Positions 16,605-24,252 of a stretch of DNA of 37,476 nt are shown here, one piece after another. The notes under the pieces are model-generated. The model did not search any database, was not told the DNA's origin, and saw nothing but the letters and a program-made list of their open reading frames with translations. Every line of letters begins with the position of its first letter. The stretch's first letter is position 1. The position numbers and the translations under genes are program-made. Source of the stretch: an uncultured Candidatus Saccharibacteria bacterium (GTDB taxonomy: Bacteria; Patescibacteriota; Saccharimonadia; Saccharimonadales; Saccharimonadaceae); NCBI GenBank assembly GCA_938046115.1, contig CALIXX010000032.1, positions 1 to 37,476 on the forward strand, read 5' to 3'.

Positions 16605-16694
16605 TGGCGGAGAGACAGGGATTCGAACCCTGGGTGACGTTGCCGCCACACACGCGTTCCAGGCGTGCCAATTCAACCACTCTTGCACCTCTCC
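16605..16694 (-). tRNA. tRNA-Ser (anticodon GGA)
   Basis: A 90-base class II tRNA on the minus strand. Acceptor arms are GGAGAGG and TCTCTCC, discriminator G, and CCA is encoded. The anticodon stem CACGC/GCGTG encloses CTGGAAC, giving anticodon GGA, which reads UCC and UCU. A long variable arm follows (stem GTGGCGG to about CGTCAC), and the T-arm contains GGTTCGAATCC. All these are serine tRNA features. Confidence 0.95.
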
Positions 16695-16704
16695 GTACCT
16701 CTGT

Positions 16705-16710
16705 ATTATA
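16705..16710 (-). promoter_or_regulatory. -10 element of tRNA-Ser(GGA)
   Basis: Minus strand GCTATAAT, about ten bases before the tRNA 5' end. The flanking sequence resembles that before the truncated tRNA-Ser at the left edge. Confidence 0.65.
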
Positions 16711-17117
16711 GCGGATGTGGGGTGGGGTGGCAATATGTATGGGTTTCGAATGTTTCGCAGTTTATTAGTGTGAATATTTTGTGTATTGGTGTTATATTCG
16801 TCAGTCTGTATCGTTAATTATTTTAAATATAAATATAGAGGGAGGGTGAATATTATTTATTCTTGCACGATTAGACGGCTGCAAACCACCATACTTTCTT
16901 TATCATGCAATATGTATAAAATATCTCCCATTTTTGCCAAAAAATGTCGTTCGAATATATTTCTATACTAACCTCTGTGTGCATGCGCCATTCATTTTTC
17001 TCAACAGAGGCCAAAAAATATTTGACCTGCCGCGCAAACAATGGTAGCATGAAACGCAAGTGCGCATATAATAAGCACACATAACCACTAATCCTGTATT
17101 GGGGAGGATTGAAGCTT
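16711..17117. other. AT-rich gene-free interval before the surface-protein gene
   Basis: About 400 bases, strongly AT-rich from about 16740 onward. On the plus strand a TATAAT at 17067-17072 could be the -10 of the next gene, giving a leader of about 40 bases. No supported gene or structured RNA is seen. Confidence 0.45.
17067..17072 (+). promoter_or_regulatory. Probable -10 of the anchored surface-protein gene
   Basis: TATAAT 45 bases before the ATG at 17118, with no clear -35. The leader would include the GGGGAGGA ribosome binding site at 17101-17108. Confidence 0.45.
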
Positions 17118-18248
17118 ATGACAGAAATACACAATAATAGTTATCCGGCAGGCGTTAGCGGATCTGAAGTGCCAGGCAATGCAGTCTCTCATGAAGATAG
17201 CAAACGAGAAAAAGTTGTTGACCGGCGGACTCTTTTTGGTATTCTTGGTGTTGGTGCCGCTGCCGCAGCAGGTATAGCGTTCCTTGCTGGGCGTGGTTCT
17301 GCTGAGAATAATATTGCTTCAGAAACACCCTCACCATCAGAGTCTCCAAGCTCGAACCCAGAAGCAACCCCATCTGCCACGGCGACAGAAACTCCATCAC
17401 CCACCCAAGAGCCGGTAGAGCCTGGCACACCAAGTAGTGAGCGGCCCGAACCTCGCCGGTCGTATAACTTTGCGAATCTCAGTGAGTTTGACTCTGAAAA
17501 GTGGAAAACAATGGGTGATTATGACAAAGGACTTGCGTGTAAAACCTTCTTTGGCAATAACCTTGATGATCCCAATATTATGAAAATTCTTACCGAATCA
17601 GGTGCTAATCAAGCAAAAGAGCTAGCAATTACATGGTTTGATCATGTCGATCGACTTCTCCGTGATCTCTGTGATGACGCCCAATCAAAAGCTTTATTCA
17701 CAAATGCAGAGGGTAGAGAAGTTGAAGTATGGCCAGTGCTGCGATGTTTGGCAGATTATATAGACGTCCCACATTCTAACATTGTTAGAGATTCCAATGA
17801 TGAGAGTAAAGATGGCGGCGATAAAAACCAATCAAAACCCCACGGTTATTATGGCCGCCTTGTCGAAGCCGCTTATGAAGCTCATACGAAAGACAAAAAA
17901 CCAAAAGAAGAAGACCGCATTGCTCTCCGCGTTACGAAATATGCCCAAATAGCACCATACAAAGACCCATTCCCAATCAACGACGGCAAAGAAACCAACC
18001 GAACTCAGGAATATTCAGCAGCGTATTGTGAAGTAGGAGAAATAGGAGAAGATGGCACTATCGACAAGAATCGGAAGTTGTATGATGTTTTTGTTGAGCG
18101 CCAAAGGAGAGATCTAGAAACAGGCCAATACAAAATGCATTTATTCCCCCGAATACCCTACTTTTACCCAACGGACGAAAGTGGTTATGAAGCTCGTGGC
18201 ATCAAACCAGAGATTTATGTACCTCTCAATGATATCAAAGAAGGCTAA
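17118..18248 (+). CDS. Anchored surface protein with Ser/Thr/Pro stalk, unknown function
   Basis: A 376-residue protein. A polar N-terminus of about 30 residues is followed by DRRTLFGILGVGAAAAAGIA, which reads either as a twin-arginine-like signal or an uncleaved anchor. Then comes a stalk of about 55 residues made of Ser, Pro, Thr and Glu. The outer domain of about 260 residues is charged and unrecognised, with helical (YDKGLACKTFFGNNLDD, ELAITWFDHVDRLLRDLC) and probably beta-rich later parts. ATG 17118 is chosen over an in-frame TTG at 17109 because GGGGAGGA ends ten bases before the ATG and only one before the TTG. A terminator separates it from the secretion cluster, so it is transcribed on its own. 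The AT-rich composition resembles the next gene. Confidence 0.8.
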   Translation: MTEIHNNSYPAGVSGSEVPGNAVSHEDSKREKVVDRRTLFGILGVGAAAAAGIAFLAGRGSAENNIASETPSPSESPSSNPEATPSATATETPSPTQEPVEPGTPSSERPEPRRSYNFANLSEFDSEKWKTMGDYDKGLACKTFFGNNLDDPNIMKILTESGANQAKELAITWFDHVDRLLRDLCDDAQSKALFTNAEGREVEVWPVLRCLADYIDVPHSNIVRDSNDESKDGGDKNQSKPHGYYGRLVEAAYEAHTKDKKPKEEDRIALRVTKYAQIAPYKDPFPINDGKETNRTQEYSAAYCEVGEIGEDGTIDKNRKLYDVFVERQRRDLETGQYKMHLFPRIPYFYPTDESGYEARGIKPEIYVPLNDIKEG

Positions 18249-18268
18249 AAATCTAGCTTTAATCCAGG

Positions 18269-18310
18269 CCAGCCAAATACCATACACTACTTATGTTATT
18301 TGGCTGGTTT
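18269..18310 (+). terminator. Terminator between surface-protein gene and secretion cluster
   Basis: CCAGCCAAATA (18269-18279) pairs perfectly with TATTTGGCTGG (18297-18307) and is followed by a T-rich tail. Confidence 0.8.
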
Positions 18311-18327
18311 TCTTACTTCTTTTTGTG

Positions 18328-18335
18328 TATTATAT
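18328..18335 (+). promoter_or_regulatory. -10 region of the secretion cluster
   Basis: TATTATAT, ending seven to nine bases before ATG 18343, so the first gene of the cluster would be leaderless. It lies just after the terminator at 18269-18310. Confidence 0.5.
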
Positions 18336-18342
18336 GTAGTGT

Positions 18343-21300
18343 ATGATTAACTCTCTTTCATCTAAGCTAAAGCGCTTTTCACTCTTTCCACTAGCTATTA
18401 TTCTTGTACTTAGTTCTAGTGTGTTTATAGACCAAAAGGCTTATGCTGATGATCATGATGAGAAGATTCGAAAATGGGCTCTCTTTGAGGCGCAAGACGG
18501 GGAGAGTGGCACATCTCATGCTGGGTGTTTTGACGGGATTGACAGTATTGACTTTAGAGATGTCAAAACTAATGGTCTTGGCGGAAATGGTTTTAGTAAA
18601 GAGCGCTTTGTCCTAGGCAAAAAAATGTCATGTGCTGCCATTTATGAAGAAGGTATCTTAAAATGGGGGTTTTCGGGCGCTGAAGATTTTTTGACCGCAG
18701 CTGGTTATAAGAAGAACAATGGCAATAGAACATGGGAAGCAACAAAAGGTCAGCAAGGCCCTGTCAACGCAGCAATTCGTAGTAAGTTAAAAATTAATGA
18801 TAATAATATAGAGGAGTATTTAAAACCTGGTGAGATATACACGTATTATTATAAGGATTTTGTCAGCACGTGTTCCGTCAAGGATGAGAAAAATCGATCA
18901 GAGCTTAATAGTTCTCAAATCACTCTTGCAGACAAAGCAGAAGATGGCTATATATCATATAGCAGGATTGGAAAAGACGGCAACAGTGATATAGTACAGC
19001 AAGTTATAGCAAAGTACAAAGCTCCAGACATAACTGTAACAGCGGGTAATCATTCTAAGACAGAAGAAGACAAAAAATTCTGTATCGATAAATCAAAAAG
19101 AGTTACAGCGCAAGCAAGCAAGGCAATAGATAACGCCAAGAAAAACGCCTCAGCAAAGGCAGTTGACGACAGCCTTGCATCAGCGTTGTCTTCTCTAAAA
19201 AATAAGGCATGTGCGGCAGACCAATCGAAATGTAATGATAATGGTTGGGAAAAATCTGTTGCGGTTTGTATTGCAAATGCTACGAAATCCTATGTTACAG
19301 AGGCTGTAGTAACGCGCGGGAAATCTAGTAAAGAAAAAGATATCAACACATACAAAAAAGAATACATTAGCAAATGTATGCATGAAAAATGGCCAAATCT
19401 GACAGAAAAAGAGATCAAAGACATTCTTAACGGTGTTGATACAAAGAAGGCGGCAGACGCAGCAAAGGCAGGAGACATTGACATAGGGGGTGGTGAGGGT
19501 GCTCACGACACGCCTGAGGATGGTGAAGAAGAATCCAAATCACGCTGTGCCATCGATGGTGTTGGCTGGGTTGTTTGCCCTGTCGTTAACTTCCTTGCCG
19601 ACATCTCAGACGACTCTGCAGGTATTTTAGCCAAACTGCTTGAAGTCAACTCATTTATCTTAACTAACCGTGGTCCTGATTCGGCCTTCCACTATTGGTC
19701 ACGTATTCGGGATATTGCCAATATCGTCTTTGTTATCGTTTTCTTGATTATTATCTACTCGCAGGTTAGCGGTCTTGGTATTAGCAATTATGGTATTAAG
19801 AAACTTCTACCCAAGCTTCTTATGACTATCGTCCTCGTCAATATATCTTTCTATATATGTAGCATTCTTGTCGATATATCAAATATTGTCGGGTCATCAT
19901 CGTTCAATTTCATCAGCTCACTTGGTGGTGGCGGGAGCGGCCCAGAGGGTGGCTGGGCAACAAAGGGTAATGCGCTAGGAGGAATTGCTGCTGCTGTTCT
20001 TGCTGGCACCGTTGGCTTCTTTGCCCTTGGCGCGCTTATTTCTGGTCTTATCTTCATTGCTGTTACTGCAACTGTTACAGTATTCCTTCTCGGGGCGCGG
20101 CATGCCTTGGTTATCTTTACTATTATCTTGTCTCCACTTGCCTTTGTAGCCCTGCTATTGCCAAGTACAGAAGGATTATTCAAGAAATGGTGGGGTTTCT
20201 TCAAGACATTGCTATTTCTCTACCCTGCAGTTGGCTTGCTCTATGGTGCGTGTAATCTGGGGGCAACGGTCATTAATGGCATGAAGGGCGAATCAGAGGT
20301 GTTATTACAGATTATTGCTGCTGCGCTTACCTTCACGCCACTCCTCTTAGTTTCTCGCCTAACAAGCCTCATGACCTCAATGATGGGGTTAGCAAATATT
20401 GCCGATAAGTGGGGACAAATGGCTGGCAATGCGGTAGGCAAAAAATCACAAAAGATGCTCAATGAATCCAAATGGGGCAAATATATGGACTATCGTGATC
20501 AGGTAAAGGCAGAAAGACGTGCACAAATACAGGCTGGAACTTATAAGGGTACAAAAAATCCTACTACTTGGGGTAGAGCTGCACGGAGTTGGGTATCTGG
20601 AAAAGCTAATAGAGTTATTGAAGTGGGAGCAAATAAGTTTAATAATGAAGCCGCTAAACGCATGATAGAGGATCTCGGTAAAGAAGCATCTTGGCAAGAA
20701 GAGAAACGGTATGACGAGTCTATAAAGAAAGCAAAAACTATGTATGAGAGTGATGTCTCATTTATAGATAGTGGGACTGGCAAGGAAACCCGCCTTGGGA
20801 ACGGCCAATTTGTTGACATGGCTAGAGGTCTAGTAAAACCAAATATAAAACCAACAGATAGTGCAGGAAATGTAATTACAAGCATCCCTCTGCCACAAAC
20901 AACTTCCGAGAGAAGATATGTCCTAGATAGGGCTGGACGATCTGCGAATGCCCAGCAGTTTGTGCAACTTGCAGAACTTGCCAATAGCCTTGAGAGCGAA
21001 GGTGAACGATTGGCTCTTGCCTCAGCTCTTAGTGCATCAAGTGGTGCAAAAAAACATGGCTGGTTTGATGGTGGGGCCTACAATGATATAAAGGATGGTA
21101 ATTTTGATCTTCAGCAATCTATCGTTAGATCTATTAATAAAGAGAAGTTTGGTAAACCTGAAGAAATTGCAAACATGGATCAAGCATCTACAAAGATTAT
21201 CAATGATGCTTTAGCACAGCCCGGCCCTCGAGTGGGTGCTCAAGAACTGAAGCAAGCTCAACAAAGGCTACAAGAATCTGCACGACTCGCCCTTAAAGAT

Positions 21301-21378
21301 AAACAGGTCAAAAATGAAATTCGTAGTCGTCAGAGCATCAAAGATACTGTCGATAACTGGTCTCGCGGCAAGTTTTAA
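18343..21378 (+). CDS. VirB6/TrbL-like polytopic membrane protein of a type IV secretion-like system
   Basis: A 1011-residue protein. It has a signal peptide (hydrophobic PLAIILVLSSSVFI, cut probably after AYA near residue 35), then about 370 exported residues with scattered cysteines, then a polytopic region from about residue 405 to 690. That region has at least six membrane segments, including IANIVFVIVFLIIIY, LLMTIVLVNISFYICSILVD, GFFALGALISGLIFIAVTAT and LLLVSRLTSLMTSMMGLA. A charged cytoplasmic tail of about 300 residues follows. The helix-rich core and the neighbouring PrgI and VirB4 genes indicate a VirB6/TrbL-type channel component. The large exported N-domain is unusual and unrecognised. 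The sequence is more AT-rich than the genes downstream. Confidence 0.78.
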   Translation: MINSLSSKLKRFSLFPLAIILVLSSSVFIDQKAYADDHDEKIRKWALFEAQDGESGTSHAGCFDGIDSIDFRDVKTNGLGGNGFSKERFVLGKKMSCAAIYEEGILKWGFSGAEDFLTAAGYKKNNGNRTWEATKGQQGPVNAAIRSKLKINDNNIEEYLKPGEIYTYYYKDFVSTCSVKDEKNRSELNSSQITLADKAEDGYISYSRIGKDGNSDIVQQVIAKYKAPDITVTAGNHSKTEEDKKFCIDKSKRVTAQASKAIDNAKKNASAKAVDDSLASALSSLKNKACAADQSKCNDNGWEKSVAVCIANATKSYVTEAVVTRGKSSKEKDINTYKKEYISKCMHEKWPNLTEKEIKDILNGVDTKKAADAAKAGDIDIGGGEGAHDTPEDGEEESKSRCAIDGVGWVVCPVVNFLADISDDSAGILAKLLEVNSFILTNRGPDSAFHYWSRIRDIANIVFVIVFLIIIYSQVSGLGISNYGIKKLLPKLLMTIVLVNISFYICSILVDISNIVGSSSFNFISSLGGGGSGPEGGWATKGNALGGIAAAVLAGTVGFFALGALISGLIFIAVTATVTVFLLGARHALVIFTIILSPLAFVALLLPSTEGLFKKWWGFFKTLLFLYPAVGLLYGACNLGATVINGMKGESEVLLQIIAAALTFTPLLLVSRLTSLMTSMMGLANIADKWGQMAGNAVGKKSQKMLNESKWGKYMDYRDQVKAERRAQIQAGTYKGTKNPTTWGRAARSWVSGKANRVIEVGANKFNNEAAKRMIEDLGKEASWQEEKRYDESIKKAKTMYESDVSFIDSGTGKETRLGNGQFVDMARGLVKPNIKPTDSAGNVITSIPLPQTTSERRYVLDRAGRSANAQQFVQLAELANSLESEGERLALASALSASSGAKKHGWFDGGAYNDIKDGNFDLQQSIVRSINKEKFGKPEEIANMDQASTKIINDALAQPGPRVGAQELKQAQQRLQESARLALKDKQVKNEIRSRQSIKDTVDNWSRGKF

Positions 21379-21422
21379 TAAAATATTTGATGGTAGTAAG
21401 AAAGACTTCATCCCCCTCATGC

Positions 21423-21428
21423 TATAAT
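21423..21428 (+). promoter_or_regulatory. -10 element before the PrgI gene
   Basis: TGCTATAAT extended -10, ending 13 bases before ATG 21442. It suggests that the PrgI-VirB4 part of the cluster can be transcribed apart from the VirB6-like gene. Confidence 0.55.
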
Positions 21429-21441
21429 AAATACATAAACT

Positions 21442-23277
21442 ATGTCGAGATATAAGGTTGCGCAGGATGTAGAGGCAGAGGATAAGATTCTTGGGCCGTT
21501 TAGCTTTCGCCAGTTTATTTATCTGTTGGTTGCGGCAGCGGGGATCGCATTGGCGTGGGGATTGTCACAGGTGTTTTTGCCGCTGGCGGTCATTCCAGTG
21601 CCGATTATTCTGCTGTTTGGTGCGTTAGCTTTGCCACTGCGTAAGGATCAGCCAATGGAGGTTTACCTCGCGGCGGTGATATCATTCTACACCAAGCCAC
21701 GCCGGCGTATGTGGCAGCCCGATGGCATCAGCTCACTCATCGAAATTACGGTACCTGAGAAGGTGGAGATTGAGCGAACAAAGAACCTCAGCCAAGACGA
21801 GGCCGAGCGCCGCCTAGCATACCTGTCGCAGCTGGCTGATAGCCATGGCTGGTCTATCCGCCACACTCGCGTGCCCGATGCACAGGGGTCGATGATTAGC
21901 GATGTCTATTTCGAGGCGCAGCAGACATCAGATATGTTTGATGACAACAGTAGCGAAGCGCGAGCGATGACGCGGCGCATTGAGCAATCCAACCAAGCCC
22001 GGCGCCGAGCCGCCATCGAGCGCATGCAAGCCCCAGCGGCTGCGCTGCCTGCCGTAGCTGATGGGCAGCCACTCCAGCAAGCCCCGGTGCCGTATCAGCC
22101 AGCCTGGCCACAGGCCCAGCCGCAACCATACCAGGCAGCACCGCAGCCAGCTCCAACTATCCCACCACAGGCTACACCTCCGTATCAGCCACCCGTTGAT
22201 GCCGCTGGCTTTGCGCCAGTGTCGCCAGCTCAGCCTCACATGCCAGAGCCGCCATACCCAGCACCAGAACCTCAGCGCCCAGCAGTGTCGTATTCATCCA
22301 CAAGCTTCCCGGAGAATCGCACGGCGTCGTCGCATCAGCAAGCTCCTCCGCCCGATGCTAGCGCTTATCAAAATCAATCAAACGCACACCCACCTCAGCA
22401 ATCTACCGATGTATACGAGCTCTCTCCAGTGGATGACACGCCGCGTGACGAAGCACCTGTTGCCAAGCCACAGCCTATGCCGCGAGAGCGTAACTCACTC
22501 CAGTCTCTGCCAATGGCACTGCCCGCCGTTATTCCGCATGATTCGGTCTTACCCGATGCCCTGAGCAAACCCTACACGCCGCCCAAGCCCACAGCAAAAG
22601 CTGCGCCAGAGTCTAAGCCAGAAGAAACGCCATCCTTTGAAGCGATCTATGCCAACCTGCGCCAGCACGCTGCTCCCAGCACTGATGCTGTGCCCCTTGT
22701 ACCACCTCAAAAATCAGCCGCGCACACGACAACTAAGCCCAGCAACCCACCAGCTGAAGCGCATCCTACTGACACTCAACCATCATCCACCCCAGTACCT
22801 GCAGAGCAACCAACCCCGCCAGCAGCCTCCAATTATCCACAAACCCCTGTGTCGTATCCTCCCCAGCAGCCACCCGTTGCACCAGTTCAAGCCGCACCAG
22901 CTCTTGCACCCACCCCAGCCGCAGTATCCTACCGAGATCGCTCAGTACTGGCTGATGATAAAAATGTCATCGACATGTCCGTGCGCTACAACCCATACCC
23001 CAGTATTCACCAGTCGGTCATCCAGCCGCTCGACCCCAGTTATTACGCCAAGACAACCCCCACACGCGAGGAACGTCTACGTGAGGAGCAGCTCGCCCAG
23101 CAACGCAACAATATGCCGCCAAACACTAGCACAAACACCGTCTCGCCTGATATAATTAGACTAGCCAGCAACTCTGATTTGTCCGTTGCTGCCATTGCCA
23201 ATGAAGCTAACCGGATTCAACATCAAGAGCAGGCCAGTCAGGATGATGACGATGAGATTGTCATCCCTTTGCGCTAA
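21442..23277 (+). CDS. PrgI family protein with long proline-rich tail
   Basis: A 611-residue protein. Residues 1-100 match the PrgI family of conjugation-type systems in Gram-positive and CPR bacteria: KVAQDVEAEDKILGPFSFRQ, then two hydrophobic helices (IYLLVAAAGIALAWGL and VIPVPIILLFGALALPL), then MEVYLAAVISFYTKPRRRMW. PrgI proteins are small VirB3-like inner-membrane partners of VirB4. Here a helical linker (to ~200) and about 330 residues of Pro/Gln/Ala/Ser low complexity follow, with a conserved-looking end containing YNPYPSIHQSVIQPL, SPDIIRLASNSDLSVAAIA and an acidic DDDDE. The tail is far longer than in ordinary PrgI proteins and is probably cytoplasmic. Confidence 0.85.
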   Translation: MSRYKVAQDVEAEDKILGPFSFRQFIYLLVAAAGIALAWGLSQVFLPLAVIPVPIILLFGALALPLRKDQPMEVYLAAVISFYTKPRRRMWQPDGISSLIEITVPEKVEIERTKNLSQDEAERRLAYLSQLADSHGWSIRHTRVPDAQGSMISDVYFEAQQTSDMFDDNSSEARAMTRRIEQSNQARRRAAIERMQAPAAALPAVADGQPLQQAPVPYQPAWPQAQPQPYQAAPQPAPTIPPQATPPYQPPVDAAGFAPVSPAQPHMPEPPYPAPEPQRPAVSYSSTSFPENRTASSHQQAPPPDASAYQNQSNAHPPQQSTDVYELSPVDDTPRDEAPVAKPQPMPRERNSLQSLPMALPAVIPHDSVLPDALSKPYTPPKPTAKAAPESKPEETPSFEAIYANLRQHAAPSTDAVPLVPPQKSAAHTTTKPSNPPAEAHPTDTQPSSTPVPAEQPTPPAASNYPQTPVSYPPQQPPVAPVQAAPALAPTPAAVSYRDRSVLADDKNVIDMSVRYNPYPSIHQSVIQPLDPSYYAKTTPTREERLREEQLAQQRNNMPPNTSTNTVSPDIIRLASNSDLSVAAIANEANRIQHQEQASQDDDDEIVIPLR

Positions 23278-23295
23278 GAAATAAGAAGGAGAGTG

Positions 23296-24252
23296 GTGTC
23301 ACCAAATTCACCCAACAGTCAACAACCATCAGCTGGGCCACCCAGCCAGTTTGGTTATAGCCAAGGCCAGAGCGCTGCACCAGCGGGCCAGATGCCAGCT
23401 AATTATCCGCAGTATCCTGCTCCACCGCAGGGCAATTACCCCGCAGTGCAAGCACCGGCTCAGCCACCAGCTGTGCAAGGTGGTACGAATGATCAGCCTA
23501 CTCAAGACACCAAGAAAAAGGCTCCACCCAAGCCCGCTACCACGCAGAATAGCCTCCTCCTCTCGGAGCTACGCGATGATATGATCATCATGGGTGATGG
23601 TAGCTTTCGCGCCGTTATCGCCTGTGAGTCGATCAACTTCGACCTCATGAGCGCTCGTGAGCGCGAGGGGGTAGAATATAGCTACCAGAACTTCCTCAAT
23701 GCGCTGTACTTCCCGGTGCAGATTTGCATCCGCTCGCAGCGGGTGGATATTGGCCCATACCTCGATAAGCTGGTCGCCATCCAGCGCACCCAAGACAACA
23801 TGCTGCTCAGCGTACTGATGGAAGACTATATCAACTTCATCGACGACCTCTCACAAAACGCCAATATCATGGACAAGAGCTTCTATGTCGTCATCCCGTA
23901 TTACCCAGCAGGGGAGGGGACAATTCTTGACCAAGGTAAAGGGTTCTTCACCAAGCTCTTCGCCCCTAAGAACACCAACACCGTGACGAAGATTAGCAAA
24001 GAAACCTACGAGCGAGCCCGCGAGGAGATCCGCAACCGGGCTGACACCATCCTCAACGGTTTGATGCAGATTGGTGTACGAGCAGTGCAGCTCAAGACCA
24101 AAGAGCTCGGCACTCTCTATTACAACATGTACAACCCCGACACAGCAGTGCGCGAGCCGCTGGGCGACTTTAATAACGTGACTTCCACCTTCGTCCGCAA
24201 GGGTGAGGGAGCCGTCCCAACCTCGACAGCATATCACAAAGGAGATTTTTAA
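23296..24252 (+). CDS. VirB4/TraC N-terminal-domain protein (split VirB4, first part)
   Basis: A 318-residue soluble protein. The first ~90 residues are Pro/Gln/Ala-rich and probably disordered. The rest, from SLLLSELRDDMIIMGDGSFR, resembles the N-terminal domain of TraC/VirB4 ATPases, with no P-loop. A Lys/Arg-rich helical segment (ETYERAREEIRNRADTILNG) and LKTKELGTLYYNMYNPD mark its end. The gene for the ATPase half begins inside this gene's stop codon (TAATG), so the two are made together and probably form a two-chain VirB4. The start is GTG; 23296 is chosen over GTG 23293 because AAGGAG (23286-23291) is then four bases away rather than one. Confidence 0.82.
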   Translation: MSPNSPNSQQPSAGPPSQFGYSQGQSAAPAGQMPANYPQYPAPPQGNYPAVQAPAQPPAVQGGTNDQPTQDTKKKAPPKPATTQNSLLLSELRDDMIIMGDGSFRAVIACESINFDLMSAREREGVEYSYQNFLNALYFPVQICIRSQRVDIGPYLDKLVAIQRTQDNMLLSVLMEDYINFIDDLSQNANIMDKSFYVVIPYYPAGEGTILDQGKGFFTKLFAPKNTNTVTKISKETYERAREEIRNRADTILNGLMQIGVRAVQLKTKELGTLYYNMYNPDTAVREPLGDFNNVTSTFVRKGEGAVPTSTAYHKGDF

